DNA of 14,537 nucleotides, taken from Thermoplasmata archaeon. GTDB lineage: Archaea > Thermoplasmatota > Thermoplasmata > Halarchaeoplasmatales > Halarchaeoplasmataceae. Shown one piece after another: positions 1 through 6,125 of the stretch. How positions within the stretch are numbered: the stretch's first letter is position 1; the number at the start of each line of letters is the position of its first letter. The DNA lies in NCBI GenBank assembly GCA_019594025.1, contig JAFDUB010000035.1:1-14537 (forward strand), written 5' to 3'. Position numbers and translations under genes: made by a program. Below the pieces are notes generated by a model. It was given only the letters and a program-made list of their open reading frames with translations. It ran no database searches and had not been told where the DNA came from.

Positions 1-82
1 CGATATAAGTCTCCAAGAACTGGCAGGAGATTTTTCCAAAGTCCATGTAAAAGTAAAGCTAAAGATCAACGCTATTAGAGGC
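1..82. repeat. Inverted repeat, left arm (perfect copy of 302-383)
   Basis: Bases 1-82 are the exact reverse complement of 302-383 (position p pairs with 384-p). Identity ends abruptly at 82/83, with only a few bases of shared sequence at the join. The arm is S3Ae coding sequence in reverse orientation. Together with its place at the very edge of the window, this suggests a fold-back chimera or assembly artefact rather than a functional repeat. Confidence 0.95.
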
Positions 83-538
83 AGTCTCAGAAATGATTTC
101 CATCTGTTTTTTTCTCAGGGAGTTTTTGATCGAGGAATTAATCCTTTTATTAGTGACAGAAAGAACTTTAACACGAATTTTATAACCCTCTTTTGTAGTT
201 ACATCAAAAGTGGGTTCTAGTTTCGAACGCCTGCGGCGGGTTAATCTTCTGATAAAATCAGAAGTCATACCGTGCCCATAAAATTGGGTTATGCATTCGC
301 CGCCTCTAATAGCGTTGATCTTTAGCTTTACTTTTACATGGACTTTGGAAAAATCTCCTGCCAGTTCTTGGAGACTTATATCGGAGACTCTACCCAGCAG
401 TAGCTCGGGTTCCGCTGCAGGTGTTTCACCCACCTTCGCGCCGTTGAACATATCCGATGCAACGATAGTGTACCAGCTCTTTGATTTCCATTTGTCCTTT
501 ACACGTCTGGATGCTCGTCTAGACTTTCGCCTTGCCAT
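59..538 (-). CDS. rps3ae: Ribosomal protein S3Ae (eS1), C-terminus lost at a sequence junction
   Basis: Protein of the archaeal/eukaryotic small ribosomal subunit, acting near the mRNA exit region of the 30S particle. The N-terminus is basic (MARRKSRRASRR). Family signatures follow: WYTIVASDMFNGAKVGETPA, the GDFSKVHVKVKLKIN strand, the HGMTSDFIRRLTRRRRSK segment and VTTKEGYKIRVKV. Family members are usually about 195-210 residues, but this frame stops after 159. The genuine sequence runs only to about position 83; the last few residues and the stop at 59-61 come from the inverted copy at 1-82, so about 50 residues are missing. The ATG at 538 is preceded by AGGGG (546-550) at a spacing of 7, the usual SD arrangement. 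It lies downstream of serS on the same strand. The identity is firm. The truncation is probably not biological. Confidence 0.93.
   Translation of the reverse strand: MARRKSRRASRRVKDKWKSKSWYTIVASDMFNGAKVGETPAAEPELLLGRVSDISLQELAGDFSKVHVKVKLKINAIRGGECITQFYGHGMTSDFIRRLTRRRRSKLEPTFDVTTKEGYKIRVKVLSVTNKRINSSIKNSLRKKQMEIISETASNSVDL
302..383. repeat. Inverted repeat, right arm (inside S3Ae)
   Basis: Partner of 1-82 with no mismatches over 82 bp and a 219-bp loop between the arms. This arm is the authentic copy, since it lies in the uninterrupted S3Ae reading frame and encodes conserved family residues (VSDISLQELAGDFSKV). Confidence 0.95.
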
Positions 539-577
539 TATGATTCCCCTGATTAGCTTGGATTGTTGTTATCTCCA

Positions 578-587
578 TATGCTATAA
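578..587 (-). promoter_or_regulatory. Candidate TATA box for S3Ae
   Basis: The minus strand reads TTATAGCATA, centred about 44 nt before the ATG at 538, which would give a leader of about 17 nt that includes the AGGGG SD. The same 9-mer (TATAGCATA on the minus strand) recurs at 623-631 over the serS stop codon. S3Ae may therefore have two alternative boxes, or be read through from serS. Confidence 0.4.
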
Positions 588-626
588 CAACTTTTTGGTA
601 TTTTTATTGGAGATTCTAAACGTATG

Positions 627-2141
627 CTATAGAAGTTTTAAACCTTTCGGTGAGTCTCCGTAACATTCTTTGAACCCATTCGGCCATTTAGAAGGGTCGA
701 TTCCCTTCTGCGCTAGGAACGCGGCTGTCCACCTCTCCAGTCCAATTCCAGAACATCCGGAGTACAAAGCTTTGGTTTGTGATTTGATATTGAACGACTC
801 CGTATACTTTTTGAATATACTTAAGTTCTGGAACTCTAACCACTCACTTTCTTCTCGCTCTCCTCGATATGGCAGGTATGCTTCGAAATCGATAGTCCCC
901 TCTTCGGTGTGCCCACCGGCTTCTCTGCTCCCCGCCTGCTGGAGATAGAAGGGTTCAACTTCAGCCATCCTCCACTCGAGTTCTAGGATATTTTCGAATA
1001 CATGTCTGTACCTTTCGATCATCTTTTCTTTAAGCTCCAAAAGCTGTTCCTTAGTACCTATATAAACAGGCTCGATTCGGTGGAATTCGTCAACCCTTTC
1101 GATTCCATGTCTCCCTCCTGATTCGTACCTTGCACTAGGTACGGTCCTTTCGTAGAGTAGCAGCGGCAGACTTTCATCGGCAAGAGTTCGGTTCTTCAGG
1201 GACCAATATATTACGGGACATTGGGCGTAGCATATGCCACTCTTGGGTTCTGAAACCAACTTACTGAGAAGTTCGATAGGTACTTCCTTTGAAATTTTGA
1301 TGTAATCTACTAACTCCTCCCACTCTTTAGGATCCCTAGTAATAGGTTCTGAAACGTAATACATTTCGTTGGGTACCCCTTCCATGTGCCCGGTTTCGAT
1401 CCAAGTATCGAAGGGCACCATCATGGATCCGATAACTTCCTCAAAACCCAAGGGTTTCATCACTTCTTCTAAAGCAATCTTTTCCATGGTCCGTAATATC
1501 TTTGCAGCCACAGGCCGATAAAACCACTTCCCCTTTGTCGGGCCCTTGATGATCCATCCTTTTTTTCCCATCTCTACAGTGGGATCTTTATTCCAAACTA
1601 TATCCTTCTCTTCAGAGCACCATAAAAGTATCCATTGTTCCCCCTTACCTTCGTAAAATTGGGCATCTATCTTCTCCTTTATCCTATTGATCATTCGGTC
1701 GACGTAGTTGTTCGCAAGCTGGTCTTGAGTTAGTTTTCCTATCTTAAGGGTGCACTTATTTTCGTCGAACTTGATATCTTCGGAATATGGAATGTTTATA
1801 GTATCCTCCGGCATTTTATCTACTTGAAATTCGACCTCATAAGAAATAATCTCTACACCTCGTACGCCGATATGATGCTTTTTTCCCATCTCCTGGCTCA
1901 ATTTTTTCTTCAATCGAAGTACCGCGTCGTGGGCTCTAACATACCTATCCGAAACGATCTTCAACTTGAGCTTATTTTGGTTATATTCAACATCAACTGC
2001 CGACGCCCCTCCCTCTACCCCAGTAGGTACTCCCCTTTTAAGCAGGTCTTGATTTGCATGAGACAACATTTTTGAGATATCGTCTTCCTTGTCCTTTATT
2101 GAACCACTAAAGGTCATTAAACATATGAGTTCAAATTTCAT
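627..2141 (-). CDS. serS: Seryl-tRNA synthetase, class 2 (methanogen type)
   Basis: Charges tRNA-Ser with serine in the cytoplasm. At 504 residues it matches the rare SerRS form of methanogens along its whole length and ends in the same PKGxxxL tail, so it is complete. The N-terminal tRNA-binding domain spans about residues 1-160 and includes RYVRAHDAVLRLKKKL at 67-82 and GKKHHIGVRGVE at 86-97. The class II catalytic core follows. Motif 2 is in RYESGGRHGIERVDEFHRIE (338-357) and motif 3 in SGCSGIGLERW (461-471). By analogy with the zinc-dependent Methanosarcina enzyme, Cys304, Glu352 and Cys463 are the probable zinc ligands; this assignment is from memory of the family. A tRNA-Ser gene lies about 4 kb away on the same strand. 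The ATG at 2141 has no SD and sits close behind a TATA-like box. Confidence 0.96.
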   Translation of the reverse strand: MKFELICLMTFSGSIKDKEDDISKMLSHANQDLLKRGVPTGVEGGASAVDVEYNQNKLKLKIVSDRYVRAHDAVLRLKKKLSQEMGKKHHIGVRGVEIISYEVEFQVDKMPEDTINIPYSEDIKFDENKCTLKIGKLTQDQLANNYVDRMINRIKEKIDAQFYEGKGEQWILLWCSEEKDIVWNKDPTVEMGKKGWIIKGPTKGKWFYRPVAAKILRTMEKIALEEVMKPLGFEEVIGSMMVPFDTWIETGHMEGVPNEMYYVSEPITRDPKEWEELVDYIKISKEVPIELLSKLVSEPKSGICYAQCPVIYWSLKNRTLADESLPLLLYERTVPSARYESGGRHGIERVDEFHRIEPVYIGTKEQLLELKEKMIERYRHVFENILELEWRMAEVEPFYLQQAGSREAGGHTEEGTIDFEAYLPYRGEREESEWLEFQNLSIFKKYTESFNIKSQTKALYSGCSGIGLERWTAAFLAQKGIDPSKWPNGFKECYGDSPKGLKLL

Positions 2142-2170
2142 GTTTTATCGAAAACGCAATTCAGACGCAG

Positions 2171-2179
2171 GTAATTAAC
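2171..2179 (-). promoter_or_regulatory. Candidate TATA box for serS
   Basis: The minus strand reads GTTAATTAC, centred about 34 nt before the serS ATG, which implies a leader of only a few nucleotides. It is one half of the 109-bp divergent spacer with the CBS-domain gene. The match is moderate. Confidence 0.4.
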
Positions 2180-2210
2180 ATTTTCCGACCTCTAGAATTT
2201 TTTCGAAAGA

Positions 2211-2220
2211 TTTAACATAT
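2211..2220 (+). promoter_or_regulatory. Candidate TATA box for the CBS/V4R/Roadblock operon
   Basis: TTTAACATAT preceded by a purine-rich BRE-like CGAAAGA (2204-2210). A start site about 27 nt downstream would lie roughly 5-8 nt before the ATG at 2251, giving an almost leaderless mRNA. No SD precedes the ATG. Confidence 0.5.
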
Positions 2221-2250
2221 ACCTGAATATTATATCTCTCGGTATTTACC

Positions 2251-2817
2251 ATGGCGAGCTTTGAAAGCCCGGACGTACGGATTCAGGATGTGATGTCGGT
2301 CACACCGATAATAATTAAAAAGACCAACACGGTTTCAAAAGCAGCTTCACTGATGAAAGAATCCGGGGTCGGAAGTCTTGTAGTGTTGGACGAAGCAGGA
2401 GAACTAGAAGGCATAATCACCGAGATGGACATCGTCTTTAAAACCGTGGCAGAGGGTTTAGACCCCAAGGAGGTTAAAGTAAAGAATATAATGTCCAGCC
2501 CAGTAAAAACCATTTCAGGTATCAAAAGCATAAGAGACGCGGCTGATTTGATGGCGAGACATGGAATACGTAGACTTCCCGTGATCCGCGGGGGAAATAT
2601 GATAGGTATCATCACCGAAAATGACATAATAGAGATGTCGCCGGCTCTGCTTGACATAACTCGTGAGTACGCCAGGATACGCTATCCAGAAGATATTGAA
2701 CGTTATACGGAATCAAAAGAAATCGAGACATCGGGATACTGCGAAAGTTGCAAGGTTTATTCAGAACGACTAACCACTGTTGAAGGCCAATTATTGTGCC
2801 CTGAATGTTATAGATAG
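2251..2817 (+). CDS. CBS-pair protein with C-terminal zinc ribbon
   Basis: 188 residues with two CBS motifs, about residues 10-66 (IQDVMSVTPIIIKK, GVGSLVVLDEAGELEGIIT) and 76-132 (VKNIMSSPVKTI, GIRRLPVIRGGNMIGIITEN). A pair of this kind forms a Bateman module that binds adenosine nucleotides or similar ligands. The C-terminus carries two CxxC knuckles, Cys164/Cys167 and Cys183/Cys186, typical of a zinc ribbon. No enzymatic domain is attached, so it is probably a ligand-responsive regulator or scaffold. It is the first gene of a three-gene run: its TAG is 16 bp before the next ATG and a strong SD fills that gap. Fold assignment is firm. Ligand and partner are unknown. Confidence 0.9.
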   Translation: MASFESPDVRIQDVMSVTPIIIKKTNTVSKAASLMKESGVGSLVVLDEAGELEGIITEMDIVFKTVAEGLDPKEVKVKNIMSSPVKTISGIKSIRDAADLMARHGIRRLPVIRGGNMIGIITENDIIEMSPALLDITREYARIRYPEDIERYTESKEIETSGYCESCKVYSERLTTVEGQLLCPECYR

Positions 2818-2827
2818 AAAGGAGGAG
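2818..2827 (+). promoter_or_regulatory. Strong Shine-Dalgarno that fixes the V4R start
   Basis: AAAGGAGGAG lies directly after the CBS gene's TAG and 6 nt before the ATG at 2834. It shows that this ATG, and not the in-frame TTG at 2780 inside the CBS gene, is the V4R start. Confidence 0.9.
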
Positions 2828-2833
2828 ACCAAC

Positions 2834-3241
2834 ATGAAGTTCGTCAAGATATCACAAAAGGAACTCAAGTCGATGGCAAAACTTTATGAGAGTGTCATGG
2901 CTACGGCCTACGAAGGATTGTTTTACCGAGAAGGTAAGGCTATTGGAAAAGGTATTATCGAGGTAATAGATAAGGACGATGGATTCATGGGCAAGGCGGA
3001 AAAGTTAGTACAAGCTCGGGGATGGGTGGATTCGTTAACTCTTGAAGATAATGTTGCTTATTCAGAGGGAAGTATTGAGATTGATGAGACATCAAGTACT
3101 AAAACTTGTCATCATTTAAGAGGAATTATATCGAGTATATATGAAAAATATACAGGAAGCATGGTGGAGACAAAGGAAATTAAGTGTGAGAGTTTAGGGG
3201 ACGAAAGATGCGAATTTAAGATAGAGACTAAGGGTTTTTGA
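2834..3241 (+). CDS. V4R-domain protein (putative small-molecule sensor)
   Basis: 135 residues, essentially a single V4R (4-vinyl reductase-type) domain. The family binds small hydrophobic ligands and often has conserved Cys/His residues near its C-terminus. Here the conserved end is visible as TCHHLRGIISSIYEKYTG (Cys92, His93, His94), IKCESLGDERCEFKI (Cys118, Cys126) and a preceding RGWVDSL segment. There is no DNA-binding or catalytic partner domain in the same chain, so the output must come from another protein. The flanking genes are the obvious candidates: CBS/zinc ribbon upstream and Roadblock downstream, both translationally close. The start is ATG 2834 behind AAAGGAGGAG. The domain call is confident; ligand and role are inferred. 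Confidence 0.88.
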   Translation: MKFVKISQKELKSMAKLYESVMATAYEGLFYREGKAIGKGIIEVIDKDDGFMGKAEKLVQARGWVDSLTLEDNVAYSEGSIEIDETSSTKTCHHLRGIISSIYEKYTGSMVETKEIKCESLGDERCEFKIETKGF

Positions 3242-3253
3242 GGAGGCTTTAAT

Positions 3254-3601
3254 TTGGATGAAGAATATGAGAGAATATTTACAAAGCTCAAAGAAAAGGG
3301 AGTTTACGGTGTTGCTTTAGTAAGCAGAGAGGGGATGGTTATGTATTCGGACCTTCCCTCCAGTGTCCACGAAGAAACTTTTGGCATAATGGTGGCCACT
3401 ATGGTCGGAGCTGGAAAGACGGCGAACTCTGAATTAAACCGAAGTCCAATATCTAAAATAATAGTTGACTCGCCGGAGGGACGGATAATAGCAACATCAC
3501 CCAGAAAAAAAGATATAATAGCGGTAGTAGTCGATTCTACGTTCAAACTTGCTCCATTGTTTAATTACCTAAGTACGGCTGTAAAAAATATTGGAAATTG
3601 A
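3254..3601 (+). CDS. Roadblock/LC7-domain protein (TTG start)
   Basis: 115 residues with the Roadblock/LC7 fold. An N-terminal helix is followed by GVYGVALVSREGMVMYSDLP, then a helix with GIMVATMVGAGKTANSEL, then strand segments ISKIIVDSPEGRIIATS and DIIAVVVDSTFKLAPLF. Proteins of this family (MglB-type) dimerise and often modulate small Ras-like GTPases or act as scaffolds. No GTPase gene is visible in this window. The start is TTG 3254, supported by GGAGG at 3242-3246 with a spacing of 7; no in-frame ATG fits. The V4R gene ends 12 bp earlier. The gene converges on the NMNAT/CinA fusion gene with only 1 bp between the two stop codons. Confidence 0.87.
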   Translation: MDEEYERIFTKLKEKGVYGVALVSREGMVMYSDLPSSVHEETFGIMVATMVGAGKTANSELNRSPISKIIVDSPEGRIIATSPRKKDIIAVVVDSTFKLAPLFNYLSTAVKNIGN

Positions 3602-3602
3602 A

Positions 3603-4574
3603 CTACTCAAGTATCTCAGCGATCCATCTAAGGGCCAGCTCGGAAGTTTGTTCTTTTATCTGCCAGCGGTCTCCCGTGAATTTGAACTTTTTAGTTAAAG
3701 TCTCATCATTTGTGGCGATACCCATATGAACCGTACCGACCGGTTTTTCTTCACTCCCTCCTCCTGGACCGGCGATTCCGGTGGTACTGACACCAATATC
3801 CGTTTTTATTCTTTTTTTAACCCCTTCAGCCATCTCCTTTGCAACTTCAGAACTAACGGCACCGTGTTTTTCCAGAGTTTCTGATTCAACCCCTAGTAAC
3901 TGGATCTTCGCCGGGTTGCTATAGGTAACCAATCCAGTCATAAAGTAGGCCGAAGAGCCGGGTATATTGGTTAAACGATGGGCGATTAGGCCGCCGGTGC
4001 ACGATTCCGCCGTAGCTATAGTCAATTCATTCTTAGTAAGCAGATGGGCTACTTTTTTTTCAGTCTCCTCTTCGAATCCATATACTGGTTTTATTCTTTC
4101 CTTCATATTAACTTCCTCCAGGTATTCAGCTACCGCGTTGGGAACAAGGTCCTCCCATTTTTCACCATCAATAATCCTCCTTCGGATCTCAGTTCCCCTC
4201 CAAACATCTCGGTTGATGGGCTCCACCTCAACCACTTCCACCCTAATAGAATTAAACAGGCGTTTAACTACACCTGAATTGGCATAGATTCTGTCAAAAG
4301 AGGGTAGTATTCCTCGAACGTAATGTGGCCATGCTGGATAGCAGTTTATATCCGGAATCGGGTAAATCTCGAAGTTGTGAATACCTTCACTCTCCAGGGT
4401 ACGTCTGATCATGGTGATTCTCTCGCCACCTGACAGAGGGTTTTCCGGTCTAAGTTCGTCCTGGGCACTTCCTACACCTATCATTATCACGTCGCACTCC
4501 GTTTCCATCTTCCGGACTATGGCCATGTGCCCATTATGGAAGGGCTGAAATCTTCCTATGAACAAACCTCTCAT
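3603..4574 (-). CDS. Fused NMN adenylyltransferase / CinA-type NMN amidohydrolase
   Basis: One 323-residue chain carrying two NAD-salvage enzymes. Residues 1 to about 165 are an archaeal NMN adenylyltransferase, with GRFQPFHNGH (7-16) holding the HxGH-type nucleotide motif, SGGERI (48-53) and RGTEIRRRI (126-134). Residues 167-323 are a CinA C-terminal/PncC domain, which deamidates NMN to nicotinate mononucleotide. It shows AESCTGG with the presumed catalytic Ser191, TYSNPAK with Lys223, STTGIAGPGGG, KPVGTVH and GDRWQIK with Arg303. Both halves look complete. The fusion would let NMN be deamidated and the product adenylated by one polypeptide. The start is ATG 4574: a TATA box lies about 30 nt upstream (leaderless), and residues upstream of it are not conserved. 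The more distal in-frame ATG at 4628 is rejected. Confidence 0.93.
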   Translation of the reverse strand: MRGLFIGRFQPFHNGHMAIVRKMETECDVIMIGVGSAQDELRPENPLSGGERITMIRRTLESEGIHNFEIYPIPDINCYPAWPHYVRGILPSFDRIYANSGVVKRLFNSIRVEVVEVEPINRDVWRGTEIRRRIIDGEKWEDLVPNAVAEYLEEVNMKERIKPVYGFEEETEKKVAHLLTKNELTIATAESCTGGLIAHRLTNIPGSSAYFMTGLVTYSNPAKIQLLGVESETLEKHGAVSSEVAKEMAEGVKKRIKTDIGVSTTGIAGPGGGSEEKPVGTVHMGIATNDETLTKKFKFTGDRWQIKEQTSELALRWIAEILE

Positions 4575-4598
4575 TGAATCTTTATGAGGTGATAATAA

Positions 4599-4608
4599 GG
4601 TATAAACC
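4599..4608 (-). promoter_or_regulatory. TATA box for the NMNAT/CinA gene
   Basis: The minus strand reads GGTTTATACC, a good archaeal TATA element centred about 30 nt before ATG 4574. Transcription should start at or within a few bases of the ATG, which has no SD, so the message is predicted to be leaderless. Confidence 0.7.
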
Positions 4609-4647
4609 TTGTGATATTGTTTGTTCAAAGCTCAATTTTCAGATAAG

Positions 4648-4675
4648 TTCATATATCCCCAGGTCCATATTATAG
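4648..4675 (+). promoter_or_regulatory. Two candidate TATA elements for the cyanophycin synthetase-like fragment
   Basis: TTCATATATC (4648-4657) would start transcription near 4679 and give a leader including the SD GAGAGGT (4714-4720) before ATG 4726. CATATTATAG (4666-4675) would start it near 4697, at an in-frame TTG (4696). Either reading means the fragment has a promoter of its own. Confidence 0.4.
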
Positions 4676-4725
4676 TTCCGAGCTAGGTTTGAAAATTGTT
4701 GGAATTCCTATATGAGAGGTTCCAT

Positions 4726-4965
4726 ATGTCATATGAAACTAAAGAAAACGAAGGAATTAGAATTCTCGAAATCAATTATCTAGGAGGGCCGAACGTACAT
4801 GCACTATACCCTGTAATGGAAGCTCAAATAGATCTTGGAAAGTGGGTGGATACTCTTTCGAATCCTAAGATCGCCAAAGAGTTATCTTCTTTGTTACCTG
4901 GTTTAAATCTCCACATCAGGCTCTTCAATGATCCTCTCCGGGAGAGTTACTTTCCTTTTATCTAG
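4726..4965 (+). pseudogene. cphA: N-terminal fragment of a cyanophycin synthetase-like gene
   Basis: The 79-residue frame begins like the N-domain of cyanophycin synthetase. GIRILEINYLGGPNVHA, PVMEAQIDLG, a SN pair and SSLLPGLNLH match the family pattern ILxxxxLxGPNxxS...DLxxxxxxPSN...LLPxLxxH. The full enzyme is roughly 870-900 residues, with an N-domain, ATP-grasp domain and Mur-ligase domain; only about the first 65 residues are here. Similarity ends where the frame enters the 3' end of the cyanophycinase gene on the other strand (from 4903), and the last 20 residues are just antisense of that gene. ATG 4726 has SD GAGAGGT at a spacing of 5; an in-frame TTG at 4696 is an alternative. Best read as a deletion remnant. 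A short expressed N-domain cannot be excluded. Confidence 0.72.
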
Positions 4966-5742
4966 ATCAAAGGTAGAGCCATTTGAAAGTATATGAAGGG
5001 TGATATTTTCAACGCACAAAGGTTCACCAGGCTTTATATCCGCTTTGTTGCTAGCTCCAATGGTCACTCCATCTACCACCACAAGGTTTCGGCTTCCGAT
5101 GACTTCGAATTCGTTCTTTTTGAAGTCCCAGAAAGCTCCAGTATGTTCTCCTATACCTATACCAAGTATACCAGGGTTTTCTGCAACCACATGAATTAAT
5201 CTTGGAAATCTACCCCTAGCGGTAAAATGAGTGTCTATTGTCGCATTCCCTATAAAATTTAGACCAGATGATAGTTCTAGCTCTCCCGCCATTAGTGCAT
5301 CCTCGCTTTCACCGTGTGCTATCATTATACCTGTCAGACATGCTGCTCCCGCGCTGGTTCCACCGACCATACTACCTCTTAGATACCTCTCTTTAATTTT
5401 CTCCAATAGCCTCGTGCCTCCAAGCATTGTCGTTATCCTCAGCTGGTTCCCACCAGTAAAGAAGAATGCGTCTACTTTTTCCGCTAGTTCACCTAGGTCT
5501 TTGTGGTTGGCACTGTCTCGAACATCCGGATTCAAAATAGTTATGTCGGCACCCATTTTTCTAAAAAGTATAGAGTAATCCTTTCCAGCTTTCTCGGTAT
5601 CCTGACTAGCCGTGGGTATTATCGCTATGTTTGGCCTTCCTCCAGCTATCTCTTCTGCCCTGCGAAATATTTCAATGAATATTTGTTCCTCTGGATTTAG
5701 TTGTACGTTACCACCGAGTGTTGCTATGGGACCTCTTTTCAT
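4903..5742 (-). CDS. cphB: Cyanophycinase (peptidase family S51)
   Basis: A serine exopeptidase that releases beta-Asp-Arg dipeptides from cyanophycin, or acts on a related beta-aspartyl peptide. The 279-residue chain shows the whole S51 set: GPIATLGGN at the N-terminus, FFTGGNQ (94-100), the nucleophile elbow GGTSAGAA with Ser130, and the acid/His region IDTHFTARGRFPRL (169-182, Asp170 and His172), then GIGIGEHTGAF. Length is normal for cyanophycinase, and no signal peptide is seen, so it is probably cytoplasmic. The start is ATG 5742, with a TATA box centred 27-28 nt upstream (leaderless); the in-frame GTG at 5754 would lie too close to that box. Its 3' end overlaps the convergent cyanophycin synthetase fragment by 63 bp, which supports a cyanophycin-type substrate. 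Confidence 0.9.
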   Translation of the reverse strand: MKRGPIATLGGNVQLNPEEQIFIEIFRRAEEIAGGRPNIAIIPTASQDTEKAGKDYSILFRKMGADITILNPDVRDSANHKDLGELAEKVDAFFFTGGNQLRITTMLGGTRLLEKIKERYLRGSMVGGTSAGAACLTGIMIAHGESEDALMAGELELSSGLNFIGNATIDTHFTARGRFPRLIHVVAENPGILGIGIGEHTGAFWDFKKNEFEVIGSRNLVVVDGVTIGASNKADIKPGEPLCVENITLHILSNGSTFDLDKRKVTLPERIIEEPDVEI

Positions 5743-5764
5743 TTTATCGAACACCAGTGTTAAT

Positions 5765-5774
5765 GAATATATAA
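5765..5774 (-). promoter_or_regulatory. TATA box for cyanophycinase
   Basis: The minus strand reads TTATATATTC, centred about 27-28 nt before ATG 5742. It is a strong match and the deciding evidence for that start. A leaderless message is predicted. Confidence 0.7.
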
Positions 5775-5860
5775 GTTATCTTTAAAGTTATCTGAAATAT
5801 TCCAACAGCTATAACTCTGGAAAACGGTTTTGATTATGCAAAATCAAAGATTTTCTTTAC

Positions 5861-5980
5861 CTTCAAACTTTTTCGTTCCGCTCAAAAGTTATGAAAACCC
5901 CAAAGAAACAAAGTTTCTTCTTGCTTTTTAAATTCTCATGAATATTCGAATTGTAAAAAGCGCCGAGGGGGAGACGAACT
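5861..5980. repeat. Direct repeat copy A: tRNA-Ser 3' end plus flank
   Basis: Aligns with 6126-6247 at an offset of 265. There are 10 mismatches in the first 100 bases, then CGCCGAGGGGGAGA identical, then a 2-base deletion followed by CGAACT. The right end of this copy is therefore the last ~22 nt of the tRNA-Ser gene (acceptor strand and part of the T arm). The rest is the sequence that lies downstream of that tRNA. Partial tRNA 3' ends like this are typical of integration scars or tandem duplication. Confidence 0.88.
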
Positions 5981-6120
5981 AAGCTGTGCTTAGCGAGCGT
6001 TTGGAATGCTGGAAGCATTCCGAACAGTTTTCGGATCTCGCCCGAAGGCGTGAGCCTCTTGCTTCTATATTGCTCGTTAACTCGCATCGTTAGAAGTCTG
6101 CGGGAATACTAGGTATTCCC
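5979..6120 (-). ncRNA. Hairpin-dense segment, possible structured RNA or palindromic element
   Basis: Within about 140 bases there are CTAAGC/GCTTAG (5979-5993), GGAATGC/GCATTCC (6003-6021), CCGAA/TTCGG (6020-6034, competing with the previous stem), CGCC/GGCG (6039-6050), CTTCTA/TAGAAG (6062-6067 with 6091-6096) and GGGAATAC/GTATTCCC (6102-6120). All these stems are perfect. On the minus strand the CGCC stem closes on a UUCG loop, the very stable cUUCGg tetraloop, which favours an RNA read in the same direction as the tRNA. It sits exactly between the two tRNA-derived repeats. The family is not recognised, and a MITE-like DNA element is equally possible. Confidence 0.4.
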
Positions 6121-6125
6121 TTGAT

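Noticed and set aside
291..587. 98-codon plus-strand frame opposite S3Ae
   Set aside because: Antisense shadow of a conserved ribosomal protein gene.
2780..2833. Upstream in-frame TTG as start of the V4R gene
   Set aside because: It lies inside the CBS gene, whereas ATG 2834 has a strong SD at the right spacing and begins the conserved protein.
4575..4628. 18-residue N-terminal extension of the NMNAT/CinA protein from ATG 4628
   Set aside because: It would place the start upstream of the TATA box, and the conserved family N-terminus (MRGLFIGRFQPFH) begins at 4574.
4993..5700. Several open frames of 60-115 codons on the plus strand opposite cyanophycinase
   Set aside because: Shadows of the cyanophycinase coding strand, with low-complexity serine/proline-rich translations and no promoter.
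5863..6087. 74-codon open frame on the minus strand in the tRNA spacer
   Set aside because: It translates straight through the hairpin array and the tRNA-derived repeat, whose second copy is plainly non-coding. It is better explained as chance in structured DNA.
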